From assembly GCF_004348735.1 (NCBI RefSeq), contig NZ_SMKT01000039.1, forward strand, positions 1 through 60,189: a DNA stretch of 60,189 bases. The letters are read 5' to 3'. Shown in pieces: positions 1 to 8,136 of this stretch. The first letter of the stretch is position 1. Every line of letters starts with the position of its first letter. The translations under genes were made by a program, and so were the position numbers. The notes beneath the pieces are model-generated. The model searched no databases and was not told the DNA's origin. It saw only the letters and a list, made by a program, of their open reading frames with translations. This DNA is from Actinomadura sp. KC06. GTDB taxonomy: Bacteria; Actinomycetota; Actinomycetes; Streptosporangiales; Streptosporangiaceae.

Positions 1-2
1 CC

Positions 3-374
3 AAAAAGCCCCCCACGAATACTCCCGCCCCCGGGCAACCGCATCGCAGCCCACCCGGCACGTCCTCGAGCCCCGGTTCCCCGAACTCGGCGGCACTGGC
101 CGACCTTTGCCGCACTTATCAGGGCAAAGCGAAGAACGGTAAGCCCAAGAGCTCGACCGCGTCCCCACGGGTCTCCGCTTCGGAGTTCGCTCAGTTGGCC
201 GCTGCCGCGGGCGGCCCCGAAAAGGTCGCCGACTACTGCGCGAAGACCCTGCCCGGCAAGCAACACAAGAAGAAGCCGGACGACCCTCCAAAGAAAAAGC
301 CCAAAGATCCCGAAAACGAGAAGAAGAAGAAAAAGGGAACGCCGAAAAAGCCAAAAAAGGATTCCAGGAAGTAG
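3..374 (+). CDS. C-terminal part of a lysine-rich hypothetical protein (truncated by window edge)
   Basis: The reading frame is open from the first bases to a TAG at 372-374, so the start lies outside the window. The visible ~123 residues begin with a Pro/Ser/Thr-rich linker, then a short segment with two cysteines (LADLCRTYQGK ... GGPEKVADYCAKTLPG), and end in a strongly basic tail of about 40 residues made of Lys/Pro runs. The segment with a cysteine before a small Ala/Gly-rich helix is common at the C-terminus of actinobacterial anti-sigma-like or secreted hypothetical proteins, but I cannot assign a function. The basic tail suggests binding to nucleic acid or an anionic surface. The gene runs convergently towards the ligase fragment that follows. 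Confidence 0.6.
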   Translation, partial: KKPPTNTPAPGQPHRSPPGTSSSPGSPNSAALADLCRTYQGKAKNGKPKSSTASPRVSASEFAQLAAAAGGPEKVADYCAKTLPGKQHKKKPDDPPKKKPKDPENEKKKKKGTPKKPKKDSRK

Positions 375-429
375 GTACCTCCGCCGCTTCTGGTACGACG
401 CTGCGATGCCGTCCGGGTCCTCTTGTGTC

Positions 430-1195
430 TCAGCCGGTCTCGGAGGCGGCGAGAGTCATGTCGGAGAGTTGTTTGCGGACGACCTTCCCCGCCGCGGTGC
501 GCGGGAGGTCGGGTACGAACAGCACGCGGCGCGGCACCTGGTAGCCGGCGAGGCGTTCCTTGCAGTACGCCACGACGTCGGCCTCGGTGACCGTCGCGGG
601 ATCGGCGACGAGTGCGGCCGCGACGGCCTGGCCCCAGTGGTCGTCGGGCACGCCGTAGACGGCACAGTCCTGGACGCCCGGCATGGAGGCGAGTACGTCC
701 TCGACCGCCCGCGGATGCACGTTCTCGCCGCCGGTCACGATCATGTCGTCCGCACGGCCCTCGACGTAGACGTAGCCGTCCTCGTCCACCCGGCCGACGT
801 CGCGGCTGTTGAGCCAGGCGTCGACGATCAGGGCGCGGGACGCCTCCTCGTCGCCGAGGTAGCCGCGGGTGAGGCTGGTGGCCCGGAACCACAGCTCGCC
901 GGACCGGCCCGTGGGGAGGCGTTCGCCGGTGGCGTTCCTGACCTCGACGTCCACACCGTTGCCCGGGCGGCCGGCGGAAGTGAGCCGATGCGCGTTCGAC
1001 CCGGTCGTCCGGTGGTCCTCTGGCGGCAGGAAGCAAAGCCCTCCGCCGGCCTCGGTCATGCCGTACACCTGGGAGAAGTCGCACCCGAGGAGGTCGAGGC
1101 CCTCTTCCAGCAGCGTCCTAGTGATCGGTGACGCGCCGTAGCCGACGTGCTTGAGGGCGGGCAGGGATCGCGGGTTCCTCTTGAGCTCCTCCACG
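430..1195 (-). pseudogene. 3' fragment of an acyl-CoA synthetase (ANL superfamily)
   Basis: About 255 residues of the C-terminal half of an AMP-dependent acyl-CoA ligase. Visible motifs are GYGASPI, the adenine-binding YGMTEAGG, the hinge-type GRADDMIVTGGENVHP and the catalytic-lysine tail PRTAAGKVVRKQL. The N-terminal half, with the P-loop TSGTTG, is absent. Homology stops near 1195, exactly where the protease fragment begins on the other strand. The frame stays open to 2034, but that translation is antisense of the protease and is not ligase. The family adenylates a carboxylic acid and transfers it to CoA; this fragment cannot form the complete active site. It reads as a deletion or inversion relic, or an assembly joint. 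Confidence 0.8.
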
Positions 1196-1857
1196 GCGCG
1201 ACACCCGCCACCGTCGGCACCCAGGTCTGCCGCTCGGGCGGCACCACCAACACCCAGATCTGGTGCGGCACCATCAAGCAGCTGAACGCGACCGCCGACT
1301 ACCCCGAGGGCGCCGTCACCGGCCTGATCCGCACCGACATCTGCGCCGACCCCGGTGACTCCGGCGGCGCGCTCTTCACCAAGACTGGCGGACAGGCGCA
1401 GGGCATCACGTCCGGCGGCTCCGGCTCCTGCAAGGACGGCCACGGCCCCGGCGACGAGGTCTACTTCCAGCCCGTCACCGAAGTCCTGCAGCTCCTGGCG
1501 CAGGACGGCCGCGAGCTGGTCACCGAGGGCGGCGGCCCCGGCCCCGACCGCTGCGACGGCTACCAGACCAGGCTGACCAGCACCTTGAACTCCGGCTCCA
1601 GCGACCACCAGCCCAGCGGCGACTACACCACCACCGCCTCCGGCGCCCACACCGCCTGCCTCGACGGGCCCGACGGCGTCGACTTCGACCTCTACCTGCA
1701 GAAGCTCAACGGCAGCACATGGCAGAACGTCGCGCACTCGATCAGCCCGACCCCGGACGAGACCATCACCTACAACGGCGCCCCGGGCACCTACCGGTAC
1801 CGCGTCCACGCCTACAGCGGCACGGGCGAGTACACATTCGGTTTCAGCAAGCCGTGA
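1196..1857 (+). pseudogene. 3' fragment of a streptogrisin/alpha-lytic-type secreted serine protease (S1 family)
   Basis: Homology begins at about 1196 (ATPATVGTQVCRSG) and runs to a TGA at 1855-1857. The segment holds the serine motif DPGDSGGALF and paired cysteines (CRSG ... WCG; DIC ... GSC) typical of chymotrypsin-fold S1 proteases of actinomycetes. After that comes a C-terminal beta-sandwich of about 110 residues that resembles a pre-peptidase or carbohydrate-binding domain (DFDLYLQKLNG, YRYRVHAYSGTGEYTFG). Signal peptide, propeptide, catalytic His and catalytic Asp are all missing, so it should be inactive. The ATG at 1147 lies inside ligase sequence and is not a genuine start. Confidence 0.8.
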
Positions 1858-1864
1858 CAGACCT

Positions 1865-1908
1865 CCCCGGCCGCCCGCGTGCTCTCCACCTTCCGCGGGC
1901 GGCCGGGG
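1865..1908 (+). terminator. Strong hairpin after the protease fragment
   Basis: A perfect 15-bp stem (arms 1865-1879 and 1894-1908, starting CCCCGGCCGCCCGCG) with a 14-base loop lies 8 bases after the protease stop. There is no U-run, as is usual in actinomycetes. Its presence shows that the 3' end of the original protease locus is intact. Confidence 0.75.
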
Positions 1909-2239
1909 ACACCCCTTCCACCATTTCTGGCGCCCTCTTCGAAGTTGGCGAAACGGCAAACGTTGCGCTCGCTTTCCACCCCGACGCCCACCACAGCGAA
2001 ACGCACCGCGACCGCCTAGGCCGGGTCGCCGCAACCCGGCGAACCACCGACTTGACCTTCAAGCCAGCCATCGGTTGTAGTCGGGAGCCCGTCGAGGCCG
2101 AGACGGACACGCACCCGCAGGACCCGACAGACCGCCGCCCAGCTGCCGATCACCTGCGGCCTATCCAGGACGCATTAGGTAAAGCAGACTTCGAGTGCTG
2201 CACCTGCAAGGTGGAAGACCGCTTTGATATCGTTGCCCC
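1909..2239. other. Non-coding stretch with a small dyad
   Basis: No convincing gene. A 7-bp dyad, GCCGGGT (2020-2026) and ACCCGGC (2034-2040), separated by 7 bases, could be an operator or a weak terminator. The AT-richer sequence around 2160-2235 probably holds the promoter of the following methyltransferase. Confidence 0.3.
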
Positions 2240-3034
2240 GTGGCTGCCGTCGAGCTGAATGTTGATGTGCCGCACTCGGCACGGATTTACGATTACCTCT
2301 TGGGCGGCAAGGACAACTACTCGGCCGACCGGAACGCCGCGGCCGCGATCGTGAAAGCGTCGCCGAGCCTGCCAGAGTCGATGCGGGTGAACCGGAGGTA
2401 TATGGTCCGAGCGGCCCGTTACCTGGCCAAGGAGCGCGGCATCCGCCAGTTCCTGGATATCGGCACGGGTATTCCGACGTCGCCCAATCTGCATGAGGTC
2501 GTGCAACAGGTGGCGCCGCAGTCGCGGGTGGTGTACGTGGACAATGACCCGATTGTGCTGGTGCACGCCAGGGCCCTGCTCAATACGGTCCCCGAGGGGG
2601 CCATCACCTATATCGACGCTGACCTGCGTGACGTCCAGGCGATCTTGTCCGCTGACGAGTTGACCGGCACGCTGGACCTGACACAACCGGTCGCGGTGAG
2701 CGTGATCGCCATCTTCCAGTTCATTGTGAACGAGGATGAGGCATACCGCATCATCGATGCGCTGATGGCGCCGTTGCCCGCCGGCAGCGCATTGGCCATT
2801 TCCACAGTCACCGCGCACAACCCGCAGGCTCTCAGCGCGGCCCAGGAGTACACCGCCCGTGGTATCCCGGCGAAGGCGCGCACCAACGAAGAGGTGCAAG
2901 CGCTGTTCCGCGGCTTGGACCTGGTCGAGCCCGGCGTGACGCTGGTACACCGGTGGCGCCCCGATGACGAGGACGCCGATGTCGACGACGCCCACGTCCA
3001 AATGAGCGGCGGCGTGGCCATCAAGACTGGCTAG
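2240..3034 (+). CDS. SAV2177 family (DUF574) SAM-dependent methyltransferase
   Basis: A 264-residue protein, full length for the family. The N-terminal signature VPHSARIYDYLLGGKDNYSADR is followed by the SAM-binding motif FLDIGTGIPT at about residues 70-80, the acidic strand-2 motif VVYVDNDPIVLVHA, and the usual C-terminal block LVEPGVTLVHRWRPDD. The family is very common in actinomycetes, and its substrate is generally unknown. The GTG at 2240 is taken because the family N-terminus starts within a few residues of it. An XRE-type remnant lies on the opposite strand right after it, matching the frequent pairing of these methyltransferases with XRE regulators. A second, broken member of the family lies at 32706. 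Confidence 0.9.
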   Translation: MAAVELNVDVPHSARIYDYLLGGKDNYSADRNAAAAIVKASPSLPESMRVNRRYMVRAARYLAKERGIRQFLDIGTGIPTSPNLHEVVQQVAPQSRVVYVDNDPIVLVHARALLNTVPEGAITYIDADLRDVQAILSADELTGTLDLTQPVAVSVIAIFQFIVNEDEAYRIIDALMAPLPAGSALAISTVTAHNPQALSAAQEYTARGIPAKARTNEEVQALFRGLDLVEPGVTLVHRWRPDDEDADVDDAHVQMSGGVAIKTG

Positions 3035-3200
3035 GGCGCGGTCGCCGGCTTCGAGGATCTCGTCGAGCCGGATGGCCATCCGTTCGGAGATGCCGATGTG
3101 CCCCTGGCGAAGCCTGGAGATTTGCGCAGGGTCGCATGGAACCTGCCTGGCCAGCGGACGAACGCCGATCCCGCGCCCGGCCAACGGTTCGGCCCCACGG
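3032..3200 (-). pseudogene. N-terminal remnant of an XRE-type regulator
   Basis: About 50 residues encode a helix-turn-helix of the actinobacterial XRE type: GVRPLARQVPCDPAQISRLR, then GISERMAIRLDEILEAGDRA. Both recognition helices and the LDEILEAG end are visible. Downstream the frame runs antisense into the methyltransferase, so the TPR or effector half is missing. A TTG at 3184 is the only plausible start close by, and the HTH pattern may begin a few codons upstream. It appears to have lost its C-terminal half when the methyltransferase gene came to lie next to it. Confidence 0.45.
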
Positions 3201-3390
3201 CAATCACGGTGCAGGCAATCACGTTTGCGGCCCCCTCTCTACGGGGGCCACAACGTGAGCGGCCGTCGGCCCCCTTATGCCAGTGCCGCTCCCTTCCGGT
3301 CTTGATCAACGGGCCTAGCGGCCGTCTGTGCAGGCGGCCTGGCAATCACACGCACGCTCGTTTGTACTCGGAGTCCGAGTAGTCCCTGGT

Positions 3391-4254
3391 TCAGGGGGCG
3401 CAGATGGCGTATGCGGTTACGCTCCAGGGGTCGGGTGAACCGGCGCCTGGGGTTTCCCGTCCGGTCGCGGTGACGCTGGTGAGAGCCGTGTTCGGGACGA
3501 CCCGCTCGCGGATGAGCGAATTGGTGTCGGGAAAGCCTCCGATCGAGGAGCTGCCGGCGTGCACGCGGGTGCCTGCCGGGCAGGTGGCGGTGGCTGACTT
3601 GGGCGTCGTGGAGTCGCTGGCCGACGATCCGAAGACCACCGTGCGGCTCGGGATCGGATTCGCGCAGACCGCGACGGAGTCGAGGGTCCAGGTGCCGGTG
3701 TAGCCGGTGTCATCAGGCACCGCCGGGGTCAGGACCTCGGCCGGGTCGAAGGGGTTGCTGCCGAGCAGCATCACCTGTCCCTGGCCGTTGTTGACCTGGC
3801 CGCCCATGCCGATGATGTGCTTGCCGCTCGGACAGAACGCTGAGGTGTAGGTCACACCTGTCGAGCCGGGTCCGGTGCTGGCGACGCGTTGCGTCCCAGC
3901 AGGCGCCGAGCCGCAGACGGCATGGGCTCTGACCTGCCAGCTGCCGCTGTACCCGGTCTCGTCCTCGTGCGCGCCGACCTGGTAGCCGCTCAGCGTAGGG
4001 GTCGGCCGCAGGCCGGTGAACAGCACCTCACCGGCCCCGTTGATGATCTCGCCGCCGCCGCCGAGCGCTACGGTGCCCGACGGGCAGGCTGCCGTGACGG
4101 ACTTGGCCGTCGACGAATCGCCGGCTGTGGTGTTGCTGATCATTTGCAGATTCGGTACCGCTTGGGCCGGCGCCGTGATGATCACTTGGATCACCATTAA
4201 GACTAAGGCCGCCGCGATGAGGGATACCAGCCGAATCAGGCGATTTGTGGACAT
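3391..4254 (-). CDS. Secreted protein with three cysteine-bounded repeats
   Basis: 287 residues from the ATG at 4254, which has GGAG just upstream (GGAGAGGATC-ATG). A signal peptide of about 32 residues ends at APAQA-VP. The mature part consists of three repeats of roughly 70-75 residues. Each opens with CPSGT or CPAGT preceded by a small Ser/Thr-rich strand, continues with a Gly-rich turn (GGGGEI, GMGGQV, SSSIGG), and closes with a W-x-V/L-x-A-x-A-V/I-C motif. Each repeat thus has one Cys pair that could form a disulfide. The pattern suggests an extracellular beta-rich protein of unknown role. It is monocistronic by spacing, with no enzyme motifs. Confidence 0.75.
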   Translation of the reverse strand: MSTNRLIRLVSLIAAALVLMVIQVIITAPAQAVPNLQMISNTTAGDSSTAKSVTAACPSGTVALGGGGEIINGAGEVLFTGLRPTPTLSGYQVGAHEDETGYSGSWQVRAHAVCGSAPAGTQRVASTGPGSTGVTYTSAFCPSGKHIIGMGGQVNNGQGQVMLLGSNPFDPAEVLTPAVPDDTGYTGTWTLDSVAVCANPIPSRTVVFGSSASDSTTPKSATATCPAGTRVHAGSSSIGGFPDTNSLIRERVVPNTALTSVTATGRETPGAGSPDPWSVTAYAICAP

Positions 4255-4867
4255 GATCCTCTCCGAATTCTTCCCCGATGATGCGGACAGGCGTGTGCAC
4301 CTATCGTCGGCTGGGCCGGTTCGGACGCCAAGGCGGGGCGGAGGCCGGATCGCGCCATGCAGCGATCCGGTTGAGTGAAACTCCCACAGCACGGTGCCGG
4401 GTAGCCGACCTAGCTCGGAGCGCTAACGCGGGTGCTTCGCCGGCCGCAGCCGCCAACCTCTGCTGGACCCCGTGCTGCACCACGGCAAGATTGATCGCCA
4501 ACTCTGCGCCGCGCCGGGTGAAAACGGCGTGCTCGGTCATCGCCTGCATCGCCGACGAGCGGCCGACGAGCCGACCTTGGTCGCTGAGTTGTGGACTGTG
4601 CGCGGTGGCGAGTGCGTTGGTGACGCGTTCGTCCATGGCCGCTCCGGTGGTCTCCAGCAGCCACGCCCATTGGACACCGTGGCCGCATTCCAGGAAATGC
4701 CATCCCCGGGAGAATGACGCAAAAGTCGAACACGCCCGGTTCCAGCTTGAACGAATGCAGGTAGCGGCGGCACCCAGCTGCGATGTGGGGCCGCGCGCGG
4801 TCGGCTCGCCACCGTTGAACCGACCGCGCGGTCTATGAGGTGACATCACGACCCGTGAGCGGGCTCC
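4255..4867. other. Stretch without a recognisable gene
   Basis: The minus strand holds an open frame from 4849 to 4301 (182 codons), but its translation is rich in Ala, Arg and Thr, matches no family I know and overlaps the leader of the secreted protein. The plus-strand frames are no better. The AT-richer part near 4255-4300 probably holds the promoter and leader of the gene at 3391-4254. Confidence 0.3.
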
Positions 4868-5251
4868 CTAGAAGAACAGATGGGACGACGCGGCGTCGTT
4901 TCCGACCGGTGTACCGCTCAGGTTCCAGCGCCGGCCGTCGGCCGGGACGTTCCATCCGGGGCCGTTCTGGTCGCCGTGCTTGAAAATGCGGACACCGCGC
5001 CCCGTGTTGTTGATGACGGACGAACCGGTGTCCTGGACCGTGCCGCCCGCCCGCGGATATTTGTCGTTGGAGTAGGAGTTGTCGGTGCGACCAGAGTCCC
5101 ATAAGACGCTCCCGGTCGTGTCGCGGAAGACACAGAATTCCCCGCGCTCGCACACACCGTTCCCCGTCGCGGCGTGGGCCGGTGTGGCCACCAGCCCTGT
5201 GGCTACCACCGCCGCCCCTGCCGTGAGCGCGAGGAATGTTCCCTTTCTCAT
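4868..5251 (-). CDS. Peptidase inhibitor family I36-like secreted protein
   Basis: 127 residues from the ATG at 5251. The choice is fixed by AGGAGG six bases upstream and by a signal peptide (MRKGTFLALTAGAAVVATG ... AHA) starting there. The mature ~100-residue domain begins NGVCERGEFCVFRD and contains GSVLWDSG and aromatic/Gly strands, the pattern of the I36 (SMI-type) metalloprotease inhibitors and related spore-associated proteins of actinomycetes. Two closely spaced cysteines at the start could form a disulfide. It probably acts outside the cell. No neighbour is co-transcribed. Confidence 0.8.
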   Translation of the reverse strand: MRKGTFLALTAGAAVVATGLVATPAHAATGNGVCERGEFCVFRDTTGSVLWDSGRTDNSYSNDKYPRAGGTVQDTGSSVINNTGRGVRIFKHGDQNGPGWNVPADGRRWNLSGTPVGNDAASSHLFF

Positions 5252-5503
5252 TGCACCTCCTGCGTCGAAATATGACTGGATCGGTTCTGCAAATTGCACG
5301 CGTTGGTCGCGTAACACGATCCTGACCGGCACCGGGTGCTGCGGCAATCCTTTCAACGCTGGCTAAAAGGATGGGTGAGATCACTGAACCGGGCGCGGAC
5401 GGCCGAAGACACGGGAATATTCAGCGTGATCGTTCAATGGCGTGGGTGTGGCGCATCGCGTCCGCCGACTCGGGCTTGCCGACGAGTACCCGATCGGGCT
5501 GTT

Positions 5504-6565
5504 TCAGATGGGCGTTGGCGGGTCGCCCGGGCTGCCGGTCGTGCCGTCGAAGGCACCACCGGCCAGGAGTGTCTCACCGGTCGTCGTGGTGGTGTGCAGA
5601 ACGGCCTTTCCAACCCGTTGCGTGGCGATGAGCCCGGCCTCTCGCAGCACGCCGGCATGCTGACTGGCAGCCGAGATCGAGACTCCGACACGGCGAGCCA
5701 GGCCACTGGTGGTGACCGGCCCGGCGGCCACGGCACGCAGCACCGCCGCCCTCGTGCGGCCCAGCAACGTGGCAAGCGCACGCCCGTCCGCGACCGGATC
5801 TGTCAGCGGCGACGGGGAGGCATCGGGCACGCCGGCGGCGGGGACGAAGAGCCACGCCTCCGGCGGCTCGTCCTCCCCCGCCGAATAGTCGAGCACCGGG
5901 ATGGGCAGCGGTCGGCAGAACACCGAAGGGATCACGACGATCCCGCGACCGCCCAGATGTCGATCAGCCTCGCACGGGCTGGGAACCTCGAGCACCGGAG
6001 GCCGCCACCGCACGGCAGGGTGCAGATTCGCCAGCATGTGCTCGACGCCGAAGTTCAGCAGCGCTCTGCCATGCCCGGCGCGCTCGGCGTTCAGCCGTGC
6101 CTGGATCTGCGGCCAGTACGGAGCCACGATCGCCCGATGAGCTCGGCTCACGGCCACCCCGAGCAGATCGATGTACTCACGGTCGGCCTCGGCGATGTGG
6201 CGGATCCAACGGGGCAGCGGTGCCAGCGCATCGGCATAGGCGACTTCAGCGGACAATCGCACGGCCGTACGGGTGCGCAGATTCTCCACGGCGCCCTCGA
6301 CAGACCCGGTGAGTCCACACAGGGTGAATAGATCGAACGACAGCGCATGAGGGGGCAATAACGGCGCGAGCATTGATAAGTTCGAGCCGCCCGAAAGTCG
6401 GGATCGGACGTCGGCATGCCACTGCTGTAACTTTCCACGCTCACCGCGCTGCCGCAGAAATCGGAACGAAAAAAGCGTCTCGGCAACCGGATCCGCCGCC
6501 GCTACCCTGACCCGCGAGAGATCTTCAATGGTGAAATGGAAACGTACAGTCGCCACGTCCGCCAC
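5504..6565 (-). CDS. Long ArsR-family winged-helix regulator
   Basis: 353 residues. The C-terminal ~75 residues form an ArsR-type winged helix: LGRTRAAVLRAVAAGPVTTS, GLARRVGVSISAASQHAGVL, REAGLIATQRVGKAVLHT. The N-terminal ~250 residues are the effector-like domain found in long actinobacterial ArsR regulators of about 320-350 residues; no CxC metal site is visible. The start is uncertain: GTG 6565 or GTG 6556, the latter better spaced from a GGGGG. It lies just beyond the end of the hydrazine cluster on the same strand, separated by 159 bases, so it may regulate that cluster or simply be a neighbour. Confidence 0.8.
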   Translation of the reverse strand: MADVATVRFHFTIEDLSRVRVAAADPVAETLFSFRFLRQRGERGKLQQWHADVRSRLSGGSNLSMLAPLLPPHALSFDLFTLCGLTGSVEGAVENLRTRTAVRLSAEVAYADALAPLPRWIRHIAEADREYIDLLGVAVSRAHRAIVAPYWPQIQARLNAERAGHGRALLNFGVEHMLANLHPAVRWRPPVLEVPSPCEADRHLGGRGIVVIPSVFCRPLPIPVLDYSAGEDEPPEAWLFVPAAGVPDASPSPLTDPVADGRALATLLGRTRAAVLRAVAAGPVTTSGLARRVGVSISAASQHAGVLREAGLIATQRVGKAVLHTTTTTGETLLAGGAFDGTTGSPGDPPTPI

Positions 6566-6724
6566 CCCCGCCGATCGTGATAGCGACTATACGCCATGGC
6601 AACTCGATCGCCGGCTGCCTGACAACTCGCGGTGGCCGGCGCCGTAGTCGCCGTGACGCTTGTGCAACATGCATTGGTGTACGGGGCCGTGGCTGGGGCT
6701 GCGCCTTTCGGCCGTGCGCCTTTG

Positions 6725-7663
6725 CTATTCCAGGACGACCACCTGGCCTGCGTAGGACAGGCCGGCGCCGAAGCCGAAGAGGAGGACGGGTTTTCCGTAT
6801 GGGAGGTCGCCGCGTTCTTCGAGTTTCTTCAGAGCGAGCGGGATCGTGGCCGCGATGGTGTTCCCCGACTCGGTGATGTCGTCGGCGACGACGGCGTCGC
6901 TGAGCCCGAGGCCGCGGGCGAGCCGGTGCACGATGCGCAGATTCGCCTGGTGGGGGACGAAGGCGGCGAGGTCGGCGGGGTCGATGGACGACCTCACGCA
7001 GACCTCCTTGGCGATCGGGGCGAGGCTGGTCGCCCAGCGGAAGACGGCTTGGCCGTCCTGCTCCAGCACGTGGCTGGACGGGCCGATCCCGATGAGGTCG
7101 GCCGATTCCCCGATGCTCCCCCAGAGCACCGGCCCGACCAGCTGCGTCTCGGCGGGCTCCAGGACGACGGCGCCGGCGCCGTCGCCGAACAGGATCGCGG
7201 TGTCCCGGTCGCCCCAGTCGAGCCAGTCGGTGGGCTTGTCGGAACCGATCACGAGCGCGCGCCGCGCGCTTCCCGCCCGGATGAGTGAGTCGGCGCACGC
7301 GAGCGCGGAGCAGAAGCCCGCGCACGCCGTGTTGACGTCGAACGCGCCCGGGCGGGGGAGGTCGAGAGCGGCCGCCACCCGCGCCGCCACGCTCGGGATC
7401 GGGGTGTCCGCCGTCGACGTCGCCACGATCACGAGGTCGATGTCGAGGTCCTTTCGGCCGAGCGCGTCGCGGGCCGCCGCCGCGGCCATGCCGACGACCG
7501 TCTCGCCGCGTCCCGCTACCCGCCGGTTGACGATTCCGGTCCGGGATCTGATCCATTCACCGGACACGCCGCAGCGCCGGCCCACTTCGTCGCTGTCCAC
7601 AACCGCTTCGGGACGATAGGCGCCGATCGCGGTGATGCGCGAGCCGGCTGGAACGTCTAACAC
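6725..7663 (-). CDS. Beta-ketoacyl-ACP synthase III (FabH-like)
   Basis: 312 residues from a GTG at 7663 with AGGAGA upstream. The thiolase fold has an intact triad: Cys114 (NTACAGFCSA), His238 (FVPHQANLRIV) and Asn268 (ESGNTIAATIPLAL), plus FGDGAGAVVLEP. KASIII enzymes condense an acyl-CoA or acyl-ACP with malonyl-ACP, and some members in biosynthetic clusters catalyse ester or amide transfer instead. The gene is last in the 20-gene minus-strand run, 8 bases after the OsmC gene, so it probably acts on an ACP-bound intermediate of the pathway rather than in primary fatty acid synthesis. Whether it extends a chain or transfers an acyl group cannot be told from sequence. Confidence 0.9.
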   Translation of the reverse strand: MLDVPAGSRITAIGAYRPEAVVDSDEVGRRCGVSGEWIRSRTGIVNRRVAGRGETVVGMAAAAARDALGRKDLDIDLVIVATSTADTPIPSVAARVAAALDLPRPGAFDVNTACAGFCSALACADSLIRAGSARRALVIGSDKPTDWLDWGDRDTAILFGDGAGAVVLEPAETQLVGPVLWGSIGESADLIGIGPSSHVLEQDGQAVFRWATSLAPIAKEVCVRSSIDPADLAAFVPHQANLRIVHRLARGLGLSDAVVADDITESGNTIAATIPLALKKLEERGDLPYGKPVLLFGFGAGLSYAGQVVVLE

Positions 7664-7671
7664 TTTCTCTC

Positions 7672-8136
7672 CTACTGTGCGGCGGCCGGCCCGCGCCGGA
7701 TCGTCGGCGCGTGCGTGACGGGGAAATTGACGGAATTGGCGATGAAGCACATCTTGTGCGCGTCCGTGTGGAGGCGTTCGGCGATTTCCGTGGACGCCTC
7801 GGATCCGATGGTGACCTCGGGCCGGAGAACGACTCCGGTGAACTGGCCGCCGGATGGGCTCACGGTCATCGTGCCCTTGGGGTTGTCCTCGTAGGCGAGG
7901 ACGGAAATCCCCGCCTGCTCGCACAGGTAGAGGTAGAGGAGCATGTGGCATTGCGCGAGCGCGGCGGTGAGCGTCTGCTCCGGGTTCCAGCGTCCGGCGT
8001 CGCCGCCGAAGGCCGGGTCGGCGGCGCCCGGGATGACGGGGACGCCGGGGGCGTGCACTTCGTGGTCGCCGTCGAAGCCCTTTTCGGGATCGCCGGTCCA
8101 CGTCACCGTGACCTCGTATGTGTGTGTTGTCGGCAT
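7672..8136 (-). CDS. OsmC/Ohr family protein
   Basis: 154 residues. The two OsmC cysteines are present in their usual contexts: QCHMLLYLYLCEQAG in the middle and HKMCFIANSVNFPV near the C-terminus, with NPEQTLTAALAQ before the first. These families reduce organic hydroperoxides with paired cysteines, and their relatives sometimes act on other electrophiles. Its ATG at 8136 overlaps the TGA of the preceding acyltransferase gene (TGATG), so translation is coupled. Placed between the acyltransferase and KASIII genes, it could protect against hydrazine-derived peroxides or radicals, or catalyse a step. That part is inference. Confidence 0.85.
   Translation of the reverse strand: MPTTHTYEVTVTWTGDPEKGFDGDHEVHAPGVPVIPGAADPAFGGDAGRWNPEQTLTAALAQCHMLLYLYLCEQAGISVLAYEDNPKGTMTVSPSGGQFTGVVLRPEVTIGSEASTEIAERLHTDAHKMCFIANSVNFPVTHAPTIRRGPAAAQ

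Noticed and set aside
430..2034. A single 534-residue minus-strand protein
   Set aside because: Only the C-terminal ~255 residues are ligase; the rest is antisense to the protease and its terminator region.
2150..3184. A 344-residue minus-strand XRE protein
   Set aside because: Only the first ~50 residues look like an HTH; the remainder is antisense to the intact DUF574 methyltransferase.
4301..4849. A 182-codon minus-strand gene
   Set aside because: No family resemblance, composition like random high-GC frames, and overlap with the leader of the secreted repeat protein.
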